Shown here one piece after another: positions 49,109 to 59,035 of a stretch of DNA of 64,000 bases; the first letter of the stretch is position 1; the number at the start of each line of letters is the position of its first letter. The stretch is from Actinoplanes sp. TBRC 11911. Its GTDB lineage: Bacteria; Actinomycetota; Actinomycetes; Mycobacteriales; Micromonosporaceae. The notes under the pieces were generated by a model. It was not told the origin of the DNA and made no database searches. It was given only the letters and a program-made list of their open reading frames with translations. Location: contig NZ_JABBNC010000015.1 in NCBI RefSeq assembly GCF_012933445.1, forward strand, positions 62,001 through 126,000, in the 5' to 3' direction. The translations under genes and the position numbers were made by a program.

Positions 49109-50134
49109 GTGACCACTCTCGCGGGGCGACTCACCCACGGCTTCATCCCGGCGCCGGCTGCCGGGCTCGGCGCGGCCGTGCTCATCGGCGTCGTCGCCAG
49201 CGAGCTGGGCCGGATGGTTCCGGTGGTGGGCGGGCCCGTCTTCGCCGTCGTCGCCGGGGTGCTGCTCAGCCCCCTGGTGCGGTCCCGGTCCGGAGCGCTG
49301 GGGCCGGGGCTGGCCGTGGCCAAGGGCCCGGTGCTGCAGGTGTCGGTCGTGCTGCTCGGCGCGCAGTTGTCGCTGGGTGAGGTGCTGACGGCCGGCGCGG
49401 CGTCGCTGCCGGTCATGCTGAGCACGCTCACGGTCTGCCTGACGCTCGCCTGGGCGGTGGGCCGGTGGCTGCGCGTGCCCGCCGACCTGCGCACGCTGAT
49501 CGGTGTGGGCACCGGCATCTGCGGCGCCTCGGCGATCGCCGCCACCACGCCGGCGATCAGGGCGAAGAGCAACGACGTGGCGTACGCGATCTCGACGATT
49601 TTTCTGTTCAATGTCGCGGCCGTTCTGATCTTCCCGCCGCTCGGGCACGCGCTCGGGCTGAGCCAGCACGCGTTCGGGCTGTTCGCGGGCACCGCCGTCA
49701 ACGACACCAGTTCGGTGGTGGCGGCCGCCGGCAGCTACGGTCCGCAGGCGGTCCAGTACGCCGTGGTCGTCAAGCTCGTGCGCACGCTGATGATCATCCC
49801 GGTGGTGCTGGGGCTCACCTTCTTGACGCGGCGTCGCACGGGCACGCCGCGACCGACGGGGGAACCGGCCCGGCCCGCGATCGCGCTGGTGCCGTGGTTC
49901 CTCGTCGCGTTCCTCGGCATGGCGGCGCTGCACACCGCGGGGCTGATCCCGGCCGTCGCGCAGGGCGGGCTGCACCAGGTGGCGCTGCTGTTCATCACGA
50001 TCGCGCTCGGGGCGATCGGGCTCTCCACCGACGTGCCCGCGCTGCGCCGCGCCGGGGCCCGGCCGCTGCTGCTCGGCCTGATCCTGTGGGCCGCGGTGAC
50101 GGTGACCAGCCTTGGTGTGCAATACGTGGTGTGA
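49109..50134 (+). CDS. YeiH-family putative sulfate exporter
   Basis: 341 residues from GTG 49109 (TTG one codon earlier also possible). About ten helices. The family motifs are intact: VGTGICGASAIAATTPAIRA, the region LFAGTAVNDTSSVVAAA, and QVALLFITIALGAIGL. YeiH (PF03601) is found with the LysR regulator YeiE and responds to sulfite; transport of sulfate or a related anion is suggested for the family. Its stop is two bases from the LysR start, giving a two-gene unit. Confidence 0.87.
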   Translation: MTTLAGRLTHGFIPAPAAGLGAAVLIGVVASELGRMVPVVGGPVFAVVAGVLLSPLVRSRSGALGPGLAVAKGPVLQVSVVLLGAQLSLGEVLTAGAASLPVMLSTLTVCLTLAWAVGRWLRVPADLRTLIGVGTGICGASAIAATTPAIRAKSNDVAYAISTIFLFNVAAVLIFPPLGHALGLSQHAFGLFAGTAVNDTSSVVAAAGSYGPQAVQYAVVVKLVRTLMIIPVVLGLTFLTRRRTGTPRPTGEPARPAIALVPWFLVAFLGMAALHTAGLIPAVAQGGLHQVALLFITIALGAIGLSTDVPALRRAGARPLLLGLILWAAVTVTSLGVQYVV

Positions 50135-50136
50135 CG

Positions 50137-51048
50137 ATGCCACTCCCGCCCTGGATCAGCGACCTGGGTGCGCTCGACCTGCTGCTCTCCGTGTCCGAGA
50201 CCGGCAGCGTCGGGCGCGCCGCGCACCTGCACGGCATCACCCAGCCCAGCGCCAGCGCTCGCCTGACGAAACTGGAACAGCAGCTAGGCGTGTCGCTGCT
50301 GGTGCGCTCGCGGCGCGGGAGCGTCCTCACGCCCGCGGGCGAGGCGGTGGTCGCCTGGTCGCGCGGCCTGATCGACGCGGCGCGGACGCTCGCCGACGGG
50401 GTCCTCACGTTGCGCGCCGACCAGCAGGCCCGGCTGCGCGTCTCGGCGAGCCTCACCGTGGCGGAGTACCTGCTGCCGGCCTGGCTGCTGACGCTGCGCC
50501 GGGCCCACCCGGACGTGGACATCGCGGCCGAGGTCGCGAACAGCCACCACGTGATCGAGGCGGTCCGCTCGGGCACGGTGGACCTCGGCTTCGTCGAAGC
50601 GCCCGAGATCCCCGCCGACCTGGGCTCGCGCGTCGTCGACCAGGATCGGCTGGCGCTGGTGGTCGCGGCCGGCTACCCGCTCGCCGCGCACGCGTGGCGC
50701 GAACTGCGGCCCACCGACCTGGCCGACCAGCCGCTGCTGCTGCGCGAACCGGGCTCCGGCACCCGTGACACGTTCCTGAAGGCGCTCGAGCACGCCCTCG
50801 GTTTCCCGCCGGTGCTGCCGCACGCGATCAGCCTCGGCTCGACCACCACGATCCTGTCCACCGTCCGCGCCGGCGGCGGGATCGGCGTGATCAGCGCCCG
50901 CGCGGCCGCGTCCGCCGTCGCGGCCGGGGAGCTGGTCGAGCTGCGCGTGCAGGGGTTGACGCTGAGCCGGCCGCTGCATGTGCTGTGGCCCGGGCACGCC
51001 CCGAACGCGCTTGCCGCGGAGCTGGTGGCCATCGCGGCCGGCGCGTGA
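50137..51048 (+). CDS. LysR-family regulator (YeiE-like)
   Basis: 303 residues from ATG 50137. Winged-helix domain (about 8-70): LDLLLSVSETGSVGRAAHLH, ITQPSASARLTKLEQQLGV. The effector domain (about 95-300) has GTVDLGFVEAPE and GSTTTILSTVRAGGGIGVIS. Located directly after yeiH, matching the yeiE/yeiH pairing known in other bacteria, so it probably controls that exporter in response to a sulfur oxyanion. Its stop is six bases from the opposing methyltransferase stop. Confidence 0.9.
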   Translation: MPLPPWISDLGALDLLLSVSETGSVGRAAHLHGITQPSASARLTKLEQQLGVSLLVRSRRGSVLTPAGEAVVAWSRGLIDAARTLADGVLTLRADQQARLRVSASLTVAEYLLPAWLLTLRRAHPDVDIAAEVANSHHVIEAVRSGTVDLGFVEAPEIPADLGSRVVDQDRLALVVAAGYPLAAHAWRELRPTDLADQPLLLREPGSGTRDTFLKALEHALGFPPVLPHAISLGSTTTILSTVRAGGGIGVISARAAASAVAAGELVELRVQGLTLSRPLHVLWPGHAPNALAAELVAIAAGA

Positions 51049-51054
51049 TCGGCG

Positions 51055-51648
51055 CTACGCGGGTTTCGTCGCCGCGACGTTGAACTCGTTGTAGGTGAAG
51101 ACGTTGCCCGCCTGCCGGGGGAGCGGGAAGCTGCGCCACGGCTGCGGCTGCAGGCCCAGGCTGGTGGCGAGGTCCATCAGGTCCTGGCCGGTGGTCCACC
51201 GGATGTGCGTCGGGTCGGACGCGTAGCCGCGCTCCTGCGGGCAGATGAACAGCACGGTGCCGCCGGGCTTGAGGTACGGCAGGTAGTCGCGCACCACCTG
51301 CTCGCCGGTCTCCGGCGACAGGTGCTCGATGACATGGGCCACGAGGATCCCGTCGAAGGACTCGGGCACGCGCAGCTCGGACGTCTCCCACTCCTCGACG
51401 GTCAGGGCGGTCAGGCCACGCGCGCGCGCCATCTCCACGGACGTCTTGTTGTGGTCCACGCCGACCGAGCCCGCGCCGAGCGTCTCGAGGTTGCGACCGA
51501 TGCCGCAGCCGACGTCGAGCGTGCGGCCGAGCTGATGGCGCCGCAGGTTCCACTGGTAGGGCGCCTGCACGTTGAGGACCTGCTTCCAGCGGGCAGTTTC
51601 CTTGTCGTAGAGGCGCTTGGCGTAGTCCTCACCCTGCGTGTCTCGCAT
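51055..51648 (-). CDS. Class I SAM-dependent methyltransferase
   Basis: 197 residues from ATG 51648 (MRDTQGEDYAKRLYDKE); a start 30 bases further up adds an unlikely arginine-rich lead. SAM-binding GxGxG-type loop LDVGCGIGRNLETLG (about 55-69), acidic residue in SVGVDHNKTSVEMA, and a motif-II region ILVAHVIEHLSPE. The C-terminal part with FICPQERGYASDPTHIRW resembles methyltransferases of cell-surface or specialised metabolism. Target unknown. Confidence 0.87.
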   Translation of the reverse strand: MRDTQGEDYAKRLYDKETARWKQVLNVQAPYQWNLRRHQLGRTLDVGCGIGRNLETLGAGSVGVDHNKTSVEMARARGLTALTVEEWETSELRVPESFDGILVAHVIEHLSPETGEQVVRDYLPYLKPGGTVLFICPQERGYASDPTHIRWTTGQDLMDLATSLGLQPQPWRSFPLPRQAGNVFTYNEFNVAATKPA

Positions 51649-51794
51649 GGCGCGTGAGCCTACCCGACCCGGCGGCATCCATCGACAGCCGTCGGGCGGC
51701 GGCTTCGGGGGACTCGATAGATCGGTGGAGGCCGGGGATCTTCCGTCCGATTTAGACTGGCGACTCGGGCGCCGGATCCGGCTGGAGGATCACC

Positions 51795-54226
51795 ATGTCC
51801 CACATCGATTCCGCGTACGCCTCCGGGCCGGGGCTGCTGGTTCTCGTGGGTGACCAGGTGTTCCGGTATTCCGGCGGCATCGAGCACGATGGTGTCCGCG
51901 TCGACGAGGGCTATCCGCGCCACCTCGACTCGGTCTTCCGGGAGCTGCCGGTCGAGTTCGGGAACGGCGTGGAGGCGGTGTTCGCCGACTCGGACGGGTC
52001 GTGCACCTGTTCCGGGACGGCTGGACGGCGTCGCTGCGCGGGCGGGCGGACGCCGGGAGCCGGACCGCCGAGCGCTGGGGCGTGCAAGGCCCCGCGCTGC
52101 CGAGCGGCACCGTGGACGCGGCGCTGGCCGGCCGGGACGGCCACACCTACCTGTTCAGCGGCGACCAGTACCTCCGCTACACGGGTACGGACTACTCGTT
52201 CGCCGACATCGGGTACCCGCGGGGGATCGCCGCCGACTGGGGTGGCCTCACCCGGATCGACACGTCGTTCGTGCTGGACGGCGCCACCTATCTGTTCGGC
52301 GACGGCCGCTTCGTCCGCTATTCGACCGCGGACTACACCACTCCGGACGACGGCTTCCCGCAGCCCGTCCCGGAGAACTGGTGGAATCTGCCCGGCGATC
52401 TCGCCCGGTCGTTCGACCGGGTGGACGCGGTGCTCGTCGACCGGGACAGGCTCGTCTACCTGTTCCGCGGAAACGAATGCTTCGTCCAGGACCTGAGGCG
52501 GCGTCCGTGGCGGCCGAGCCCGCTCAAAGAGCAGTGGGACAGCCTGCCGTTCGCCCAGGTGGACGCCGCGTTCGCCACCGACGACGGCCGGACGTACGTG
52601 TTCTCGGGCGATCGTTTTGTGCGCTATTCGGACCCCGCCCACACCCGCCTCGACGACGGGTTTCCCGCCATGATCTCCGCGTTCTGGGGCAAGACGGTGA
52701 ACCTGATCGCGAGCGGCGGACGGGTCGACGCGGCGCTGGCCCTGGACGACCACACGTACCTGTTCTCCGGCGATCAGTTCGTCCGCTACACCGGTACGGC
52801 GTACGAGACGGTCGACGGCGGCTATCCACGCCTGCTGTCCGCGCTGAACCGGGAGCCCCGGCTGACCAACCTGGCCGTCGAGCTGACCGGCGTGGACGCG
52901 GCGTTCGCCGACCGCGGCACCGTCTATCTGGTCAGCGGCGAAGCGATACACGCCGTGTCGGCCACGGCCTACCGGCGCTACGCCGATCTCGTACCGGATC
53001 CGCCGGGTTGCCTGTTCGCGGACGCCGGCGGGGTGTACGCCGAGCACCAGGCCGGCGGGTGGCATCACTACAACGCGCTGGAGGGCCCGGACCTGGGCGC
53101 GAGGCCGGACGAGCCGGACGCGCTGCGCACGGTGCCGCAGGCGTTCCGCACCGGGCTCGACGCCGTGCTGACGGCCCCGGACGGCAACGTGCACCTGTTC
53201 AAGGGGACGACCTGCTTCGACGGCCGGCTGCGCCGCGAGCAGCCCATCGTGGAAAGGTGGGGGCGAGCCCGGAACACCATCGATCAGGACAACAGCGTCG
53301 ACGCCGCGTTCGTCGGGGTGGACGGCAAGACGTACGTGTTCAGCGGCGACCAGTTCGTGGTGTACGCCGGACCGCGTTACGCCGGCGTGGTGGTCGACGA
53401 CGGCCCGCTCCCGGTGGCCGACCATTGGGGTGGGCTGACCGGCGTGGCGTTGGCGTACGTGCAGGAAGGTGTCACGTATTTGTTCGAGCCGCCCGGCCCC
53501 GGGGGCGAGATGCGCTACGTCGCGTACTCGGGCCCGGACTACGCGACGCCCGACGGTGGCGAACCACGGTGGACCGGGCCCGAGTTCTGGAATCTGCCGC
53601 GCCACGACACGCAGCCGGTCGCGGTGCTGTCCACCGGCGGGATCCTGCAGGCGATCGCCGGCGACATGGTGATGCGCTACGACCCCGCCACCGGGACCTG
53701 GTCGTCGCCGCGCCCGTTCGCGCGGACCTGGCCCGGGATCGACGATCCGGCCGGGTTGCGGACCGCGTTCACCGGCCTCGACGGCACCACCTACTTCTTC
53801 CTCCAGCACGAGTTCATCCAGCACAGCGGCCGGGCCGCCATCGTCCGCGGCGCGATCCGCGAGCAGTGGGGACTGACCCGCACCACCGACGTCGTGACGG
53901 TGGACGCCGCGGTGGTGGCCGGCGAGCACACGTTTGTGTTCTCCGGCGACCGGTACGCGCGTTACTCGGACATTGCCTACCTTTTTCCGGATACGGGATA
54001 TCCGAAGCCGATCGTCGGCAACCTGCGCCGCGAGACGGCGTTCGCGAACCTGCCGGCCGCCTTCGACGACGAACTGGCGCGACGCTTCGCGGCCGGCAAC
54101 CCCGCGATGATCGACGCGGCGGTGGCTCGCGGGCGGACCACGTATCTGTTCACCGGTCGCACCTGCCACGCGGTCTCCACCAGCGTGACCGCAACCTACG
54201 CCACCGAAAGGCTCACGCGCGTCTGA
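51795..54226 (+). pseudogene. Hemopexin-repeat protein, frameshifted near its 5' end
   Basis: ATG 51795 (RBS TGGAGG) starts 66 residues in one frame ending GVEAVFADSDGS. The homologous continuation VHLFRDGWTASLRG and the remaining ~740 residues lie one base out from about 51990 to the stop at 54226. Deletion of one base at GGGTCGTGC explains this. The protein has about 13 hemopexin repeats of roughly 50-60 residues (VDAALAGRDGHTYLFSGDQY, VDAAFVGVDGKTYVFSGDQF), each with the VDAA start and YLFSGDxxxRY pattern. No signal peptide. Bacterial hemopexin-repeat proteins are linked to host- or insect-active surface structures, function unknown here. Could be intact if the shift is a sequencing error. 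Confidence 0.75.
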
Positions 54227-54674
54227 GGGCGACCGTCGCCCGATAGGCGGTCGCGTAGATCATGCCGGCCCAGCCGTCCGGGCTGCGGAAGGCGAGGCTG
54301 GTCGCGCCGTGCTCGGCCCGGTCGGCGACGATCGTGAACGCACGTTGCGGCAGCTCGCCGCGGTAGAACGACAGCACCGCCTGCGGACCTGGTTCGGTCA
54401 GGGTGAACGACGCGCCGGCCTCGTGATCGGACAGAGCGGTCACCCGGCTGCCGGGCGGTAAGAGAAAGGCGGACGGCACATTCCGTACGCCGGTGCCGGT
54501 CCTCGCCGCGGCCGGGGCGTCCTGGGCGGCCGGCCGGGTGTGGCTGGTGCGCGCCGGCGCGATCGTGACGGCTTCGGTGTGCCGCGTGCCGGCGGCGGCG
54601 GGGCTGCCACCGGCGCCCAGGCCGGTGACGGCGAACAGCGTGGCCAGCAAGGTGGCGATCCGCCTGGCGATCAT
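54213..54674 (-). CDS. Small secreted protein of unknown function
   Basis: 153 residues from ATG 54674, with GGGAGGAAGG six bases upstream. Signal peptide (ARRIATLLATLFAVTGLGAG) cleaved near AAA-GTR, then a Thr/Ala/Pro-rich linker, then a small domain with VLSFYRGELPQRAFTIVADR and FRSPDGWAGMIY. The FYRGELPQRAF segment recalls domains that describe an amphipathic strand-helix-strand unit in lipoproteins that remain uncharacterised. Its 3' end overlaps the hemopexin gene's 3' end by 14 bases on the opposite strand. Confidence 0.7.
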   Translation of the reverse strand: MIARRIATLLATLFAVTGLGAGGSPAAAGTRHTEAVTIAPARTSHTRPAAQDAPAAARTGTGVRNVPSAFLLPPGSRVTALSDHEAGASFTLTEPGPQAVLSFYRGELPQRAFTIVADRAEHGATSLAFRSPDGWAGMIYATAYRATVALRRA

Positions 54675-54758
54675 GCGTTGCCTTCCTCCCGCGACCCGGT
54701 CCGTTGCCATTCTCGTTGATCCGGTCAACATGGTCGGGGCGCGCGGTCAACCCGCACG

Positions 54759-56711
54759 ATGAGCTGGTACGAACCGGTGTGTGGCGAGCGGCACAGCGGT
54801 GCGGGTGGAGAAAGGGCACCCGGGCAACGTTTGATCGACGCGATGGGTATCGGTAGCGGAGTCCGTCCGCCGTGGGCCGGGCGAGGTGGATTCCGGGGTC
54901 AGGTCGCGCTGTGGATTGTCGTCGCCGTGGCCGGGTTGGTGTTGATCGGCCTCGTGTGCGCGGCGGCGCGGCGTGCCGACGTTTTCGTCCTTGGCCTGCT
55001 CATCGCGGTGGCGGTGGGTGTCGGTGCGGTCACGGTTTCGCTCGCTCGGCGTGCGACGGAATCCGAGCGCGCTCGCGGCGATCTGGTCGACGATCAGGCG
55101 GCGTTGCGGCGGGTGGCCACTCTGGTCGCCGGCGGCGCCGCGCCCGCGGCGGTGTTCGCCGCGATCGCCGACGAGCTTGCCCTGCTGATCGGCGCGGAAG
55201 CCAGTTTCGTGGCCAAGGTGGACGAGCGTGCGGACGAGGCCGATCCGTGGGTCACCATCGTCGCTTCCTACGGGCGGCCGGTCACGACGGCGTCGGTCGG
55301 GATGAGTTTCGCCCTCAAGCGCGGCAGATTGCTGCGTACCGCGATCGACGCCGGTAAGCCGACCCGGTTTGTCGGCGAACAGCTCAGCGACGGGCCGTTG
55401 AGCGTCGTCGTCGCGGAACTGGGGCTGCGGGACGCGATCGCCGCGCCCATCTTCGTCGGCGCACGCCTCTGGGGCATGACGGGGGTGGCGTCCACCAAGG
55501 ACTTCCAGCCCGCCGCCGAGTCCCGCATCGCCGACTTCATCGAACTCGCCGCGACGGCCATCGCCAGCACCGAGGCCAGCACGGAAATCTCCCGGTTAGC
55601 GGACATGCACGCGTCGCTTCGCCGGCTCGCCCTGCTCATCGCCCGCGGCGAGTCGCCCGAGGTGGTGTATTACGCGGTCACCAAGGAGGTGCTCCGCTAC
55701 TTCGGCGAAGGCGGCACCGCGCGGCTGATGCGCTACGAGCCGGACGGCACCGTCACTCTCCTGGCCAGCGCGGGCGCGACCAGGCCACCGGTCATCGTCG
55801 GGGCCGCGTGGGAACGCCGGCCGCCGGACGGGATCCTGGAAACCGTGCGCCGGACCGGACGGCCCGCCCGTGTCGACGACTACCGCACGCTGGCCAATGG
55901 TCAGCTGCTCGCGGATGCGGGGTTCATCTCCGCGGTCGGGATGCCGATCCATGTCAGCGGGCGGCTGTGGGGGCTGATCGCGGTGGGCACCGGGAACGGG
56001 TCGCTGCCACCCGACCTCGAGACTCGGATGACCGAGTTCACCGACCTGGTCGCCACCGCCGTCGGAGATGCCCAGAGCCGCAGCGAGCTGGCCCTCTCCC
56101 GGGCCCGGATCATCGCCGCGGCCGACGAGACGCGCCGGCGCATCGAACGTGACATGCACGACGGCATCCAGCAGAGCCTCGTCTCCCTGACGCTGCGCCT
56201 GCGTTCCGAGGCCATGGACGCGGCCGATCGCGGCGAGTCGTCCGACGAGCTGGCCGCCGGTGCGGAGGAACTCGCGACGATCGTCGACCAGATGCGAGAA
56301 CTGTCCCGGGGTATCCACCCGGCTGTGTTGTCCGACTCCGGTCTGTCGCCGGCTCTGCGCGCACTGGGCCGGCGTTCTCCGCTGCCGGTGACGATCGACT
56401 TACGCATCGACGGCCGATTGCCGCTGCCGGTCGAAGTCGGCGCCTACTACGTGGTCTCGGAGATGCTCACCAACGCGGTGAAGCATGCCGATGCCTCGCG
56501 CGTCGACGTCGAGGCCGAGGTGAACGACGGTGTGCTGACACTGAGCGTCCGGGACGACGGAATCGGTGGGGCGGACCCGGGACGCGGAACCGGACTGCTC
56601 GGACTGCGGGACCGGATCGAAGCCCTGGCCGGGACCTTCGACATCGACAGCCCGCCGGGTCGAGGCACGACCGGGACCTGCCGCATTCCGGTGGTACCGC
56701 CCGCATCCTGA
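54759..56711 (+). CDS. NarL-class sensor histidine kinase with two GAF domains, orphan
   Basis: 650 residues from ATG 54759; ATG 54843 (28 residues shorter) is possible as neither start has a clear RBS. Two membrane helices (about 50-100), then GAF1 (about 120-270) and GAF2 (about 295-450). The HisKA_3 dimerisation domain carries the phosphoacceptor in RRRIERDMHDGIQQSLVSL, and the ATPase domain has EMLTNAVKHADAS, DDGIGGADPGRGTGLLGLRD and PGRGTTG. GAF pairs like these often bind small ligands, haem or nucleotides. No LuxR-type response regulator is next to it. Confidence 0.9.
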   Translation: MSWYEPVCGERHSGAGGERAPGQRLIDAMGIGSGVRPPWAGRGGFRGQVALWIVVAVAGLVLIGLVCAAARRADVFVLGLLIAVAVGVGAVTVSLARRATESERARGDLVDDQAALRRVATLVAGGAAPAAVFAAIADELALLIGAEASFVAKVDERADEADPWVTIVASYGRPVTTASVGMSFALKRGRLLRTAIDAGKPTRFVGEQLSDGPLSVVVAELGLRDAIAAPIFVGARLWGMTGVASTKDFQPAAESRIADFIELAATAIASTEASTEISRLADMHASLRRLALLIARGESPEVVYYAVTKEVLRYFGEGGTARLMRYEPDGTVTLLASAGATRPPVIVGAAWERRPPDGILETVRRTGRPARVDDYRTLANGQLLADAGFISAVGMPIHVSGRLWGLIAVGTGNGSLPPDLETRMTEFTDLVATAVGDAQSRSELALSRARIIAAADETRRRIERDMHDGIQQSLVSLTLRLRSEAMDAADRGESSDELAAGAEELATIVDQMRELSRGIHPAVLSDSGLSPALRALGRRSPLPVTIDLRIDGRLPLPVEVGAYYVVSEMLTNAVKHADASRVDVEAEVNDGVLTLSVRDDGIGGADPGRGTGLLGLRDRIEALAGTFDIDSPPGRGTTGTCRIPVVPPAS

Positions 56712-56764
56712 AGAAATCGGTATTTCGAGATCGCCTCGCGAATTGGCTGAACGGTCAAGATCGA

Positions 56765-56781
56765 GTTCACGTCTGGTTCAT
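56765..56781 (+). promoter_or_regulatory. PHO-box-like direct repeat upstream of phospholipase C
   Basis: GTTCAC at 56765 and GTTCAT at 56776 are 11 bases apart, matching direct-repeat units of actinobacterial PhoP boxes; a weaker GTCAAG sits one period upstream (56754). It lies 100 bases upstream of the ATG at 56881 in the only gap before a phospholipase operon, a classic PhoP target. Confidence 0.6.
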
Positions 56782-56880
56782 TAAGCGCTGATTCACTCCG
56801 GCTGTTCCATACAGCTAACGGCTTGATGTCGCGCCATGCCCGCTCTCTGGACGTCGACGCGACGCGAGGAGTACAACCAG

Positions 56881-59022
56881 ATGGTTTCGAGTGACGATGC
56901 CCGCCGCAATCGTTTCGCATCGATCGCCAAACCCGGATTGAGCCGTCGCGGTTTTCTGCGGGCCAGCACCGCGGTTCTCGGTGCCGGCGCGTTGGGCGGG
57001 TGGCTGGCCGACTCGGCCGCCGCGGCGGCCAACGGGCTCGGCACCGGGGCCAGCCCGGGGACGATTCCACCGGGGCTGACCGGCACGCTCGCCGACATCA
57101 AGCACGTCGTGGTCCTGGTACAGGAAAATCGCAGTTTTGATCACTACTACGGGATGGTTCCCGGGGTGCGTGGTTTCGCGGACAAGCAGGCGCTGACATT
57201 CCAGAATGGACTCAGCGTTTTCCATCAGCCGGATCCGTCCCGATCGGACGGCGGGTATCTGCTGCCGTTCCGGCTGGTTTCCGGGAAAGTGAACGCGCTC
57301 GGGATGAACTCGTTGCCGCACGGCTGGGCGACCGATGGCATTCCGATGTGGAACAAAGGCGCGTGGGACCGCTGGACGACGTACAAGACCCCGCAGACGA
57401 TGGGGTATTTCACCGAGGACGACATTCCGTGGCATTGGGCGCTCGTCAACAACTGGACGATCTGCGACCACAACCACTGCTCGTTCAACGGCTCCACGGA
57501 TCCGAACCGGTTCTACATGTGGAGCGGGACGATCGACCCGAACGGCGTCGCCGGTGGGCCGGAGCTGAGCAACCCGCCGTCCGGTAACCCGTCCTGGACG
57601 TCGCTCTACGACCTGATGCAGGACGCGGGCGTCGACTGGCGCGCGATGGCGGGAGCGGGCAGCGCCAACGACATGGGGGCGCGATCGTTCGCCCGCATCC
57701 ACGCGGCCGCCACCTCCGCCGATCCGGCGGTGCGCGACCAGGCCGTACGGGGGAAATTGGTGGATTCTCCGCCGCTGGTCCTGCTGCCCAACCCGACCGA
57801 TCCGGCCAACATCGACCTGATCCTGGCCGACTTCATCAAGGCGTGCGCGGACAACACCCTGCCCGAGGTGGCGTTCATCAACTCGGGCAACGGGTGGGAC
57901 GAGCACCCGGCCAGCACCGATCGCGGGATGGCCTTCACGTATCGCGTGATCCAGGCGATGGCCTCCAACCCGGACGTCTGGAACTCCACGCTGCTGATCA
58001 CCACCTACGACGAGAACGACGGGCTCTTCGACCACGTCCTGCCGCCGATGGCCGAGCTCGGCACCAAGGACGAGTTCGTCAAGGGCAATCCGCTGGGCCC
58101 GGGCGGCCGGGTGCCGCTGATGCTGATCTCGCCGTGGACGCGGCACAACGGCGGCGCGGTCAGCTCCGAGGTCTTCGACCACACGTCGGTGACGCAGTTC
58201 CTCGAGGTGTGGCTGCGGCAGGCGCGCGGGAAGACGATCCACAACCCCAACATCACCGACTGGCGGCGCACCGTCTGCGGCGATCTGGTGTCCGCGTTCG
58301 ACTTCGCGCATCCCGACTTCTCGGTGCCCGAACTGCCCGACGCCACCGTGCTGGTCGCCGCCGTCGCCGCGGACCAGAAGCTGCCGGTTGCCGCGCCCCC
58401 ACCGGTCGGGCAGCAGACCATGCCGGTGCCGGCGGCGGAGGACCCGGCGAACCGGCGGGTGCGGCGGCCCGTCCCGTACCAGCAGAACGCGGTGATGTCG
58501 GCGGACGGCTCGACCGGCGCCGTGACGGTGACCCTGTCGAACGACGGCACCTCCGGCTGCAGCCTGCTCGTCTACCCGGACGCGTACCTGCCGCTGCGCG
58601 CCACGCCGTACACGGTGGTGAAGGGGACGCCGCGCACGCACGTCTGGGATTCGCGGGTGACCGGCGGCCGGTACGCGATGTCGATCTACGGCGCGGACCG
58701 GTTCATCCGCTCGTTCGCCGGGACGGTGCGGCACGACGGCATGGGCATCGGCGCGGCCCCGACCGCGACCTCCGAGCTGGTGACCGGCGCCGGGCGGCTA
58801 CTGCGGATCCACCTCGGCAACGAGGGCCTGAACCCGGTCGTGTTCGGCCTGACGCCGAACGACTACGCGGGCACGGCACAGACGGTGGTCGTCGACGGCG
58901 CCGGCACCGCGACGGTGGACTGGCCGGTCGATCAGGACGGCTACTACGACGTGATCATCACCGACACCTCGGACAGCGGGTTCCGCCACCGCTACGCCGG
59001 ACGTATCAACGCGACTGCCTGA
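56881..59022 (+). CDS. Tat-exported phosphocholine-specific phospholipase C
   Basis: 713 residues from ATG 56881, with GAGGAG nine bases upstream; the frame opens earlier at 56836 but without a good RBS. Twin-arginine signal SRRGFLRAS at 21-29. Catalytic blocks of the phospholipase C/acid phosphatase superfamily: VVVLVQENRSFDHYYG (about 85-100), DHNHCSFNGSTDPNRFYMWSG, and ITTYDENDGLFDHV. Two C-terminal DUF756-type domains of about 90 residues (SADGSTGAVTVTLSNDG and RLLRIHLGNEGLNPVVFGL). It hydrolyses phosphatidylcholine or sphingomyelin outside the cell. It heads a likely operon with the EEP-fold protein and the large repeat protein, under a PHO-box-like site. Confidence 0.93.
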   Translation: MVSSDDARRNRFASIAKPGLSRRGFLRASTAVLGAGALGGWLADSAAAAANGLGTGASPGTIPPGLTGTLADIKHVVVLVQENRSFDHYYGMVPGVRGFADKQALTFQNGLSVFHQPDPSRSDGGYLLPFRLVSGKVNALGMNSLPHGWATDGIPMWNKGAWDRWTTYKTPQTMGYFTEDDIPWHWALVNNWTICDHNHCSFNGSTDPNRFYMWSGTIDPNGVAGGPELSNPPSGNPSWTSLYDLMQDAGVDWRAMAGAGSANDMGARSFARIHAAATSADPAVRDQAVRGKLVDSPPLVLLPNPTDPANIDLILADFIKACADNTLPEVAFINSGNGWDEHPASTDRGMAFTYRVIQAMASNPDVWNSTLLITTYDENDGLFDHVLPPMAELGTKDEFVKGNPLGPGGRVPLMLISPWTRHNGGAVSSEVFDHTSVTQFLEVWLRQARGKTIHNPNITDWRRTVCGDLVSAFDFAHPDFSVPELPDATVLVAAVAADQKLPVAAPPPVGQQTMPVPAAEDPANRRVRRPVPYQQNAVMSADGSTGAVTVTLSNDGTSGCSLLVYPDAYLPLRATPYTVVKGTPRTHVWDSRVTGGRYAMSIYGADRFIRSFAGTVRHDGMGIGAAPTATSELVTGAGRLLRIHLGNEGLNPVVFGLTPNDYAGTAQTVVVDGAGTATVDWPVDQDGYYDVIITDTSDSGFRHRYAGRINATA

Positions 59023-59035
59023 CCGGAGAGTTGAC

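Noticed and set aside
56836..56881. Upstream start for phospholipase C
   Set aside because: The ATG at 56881 has a good GAGGAG and gives a normal Tat signal; the upstream start adds basic sequence before it without an RBS.
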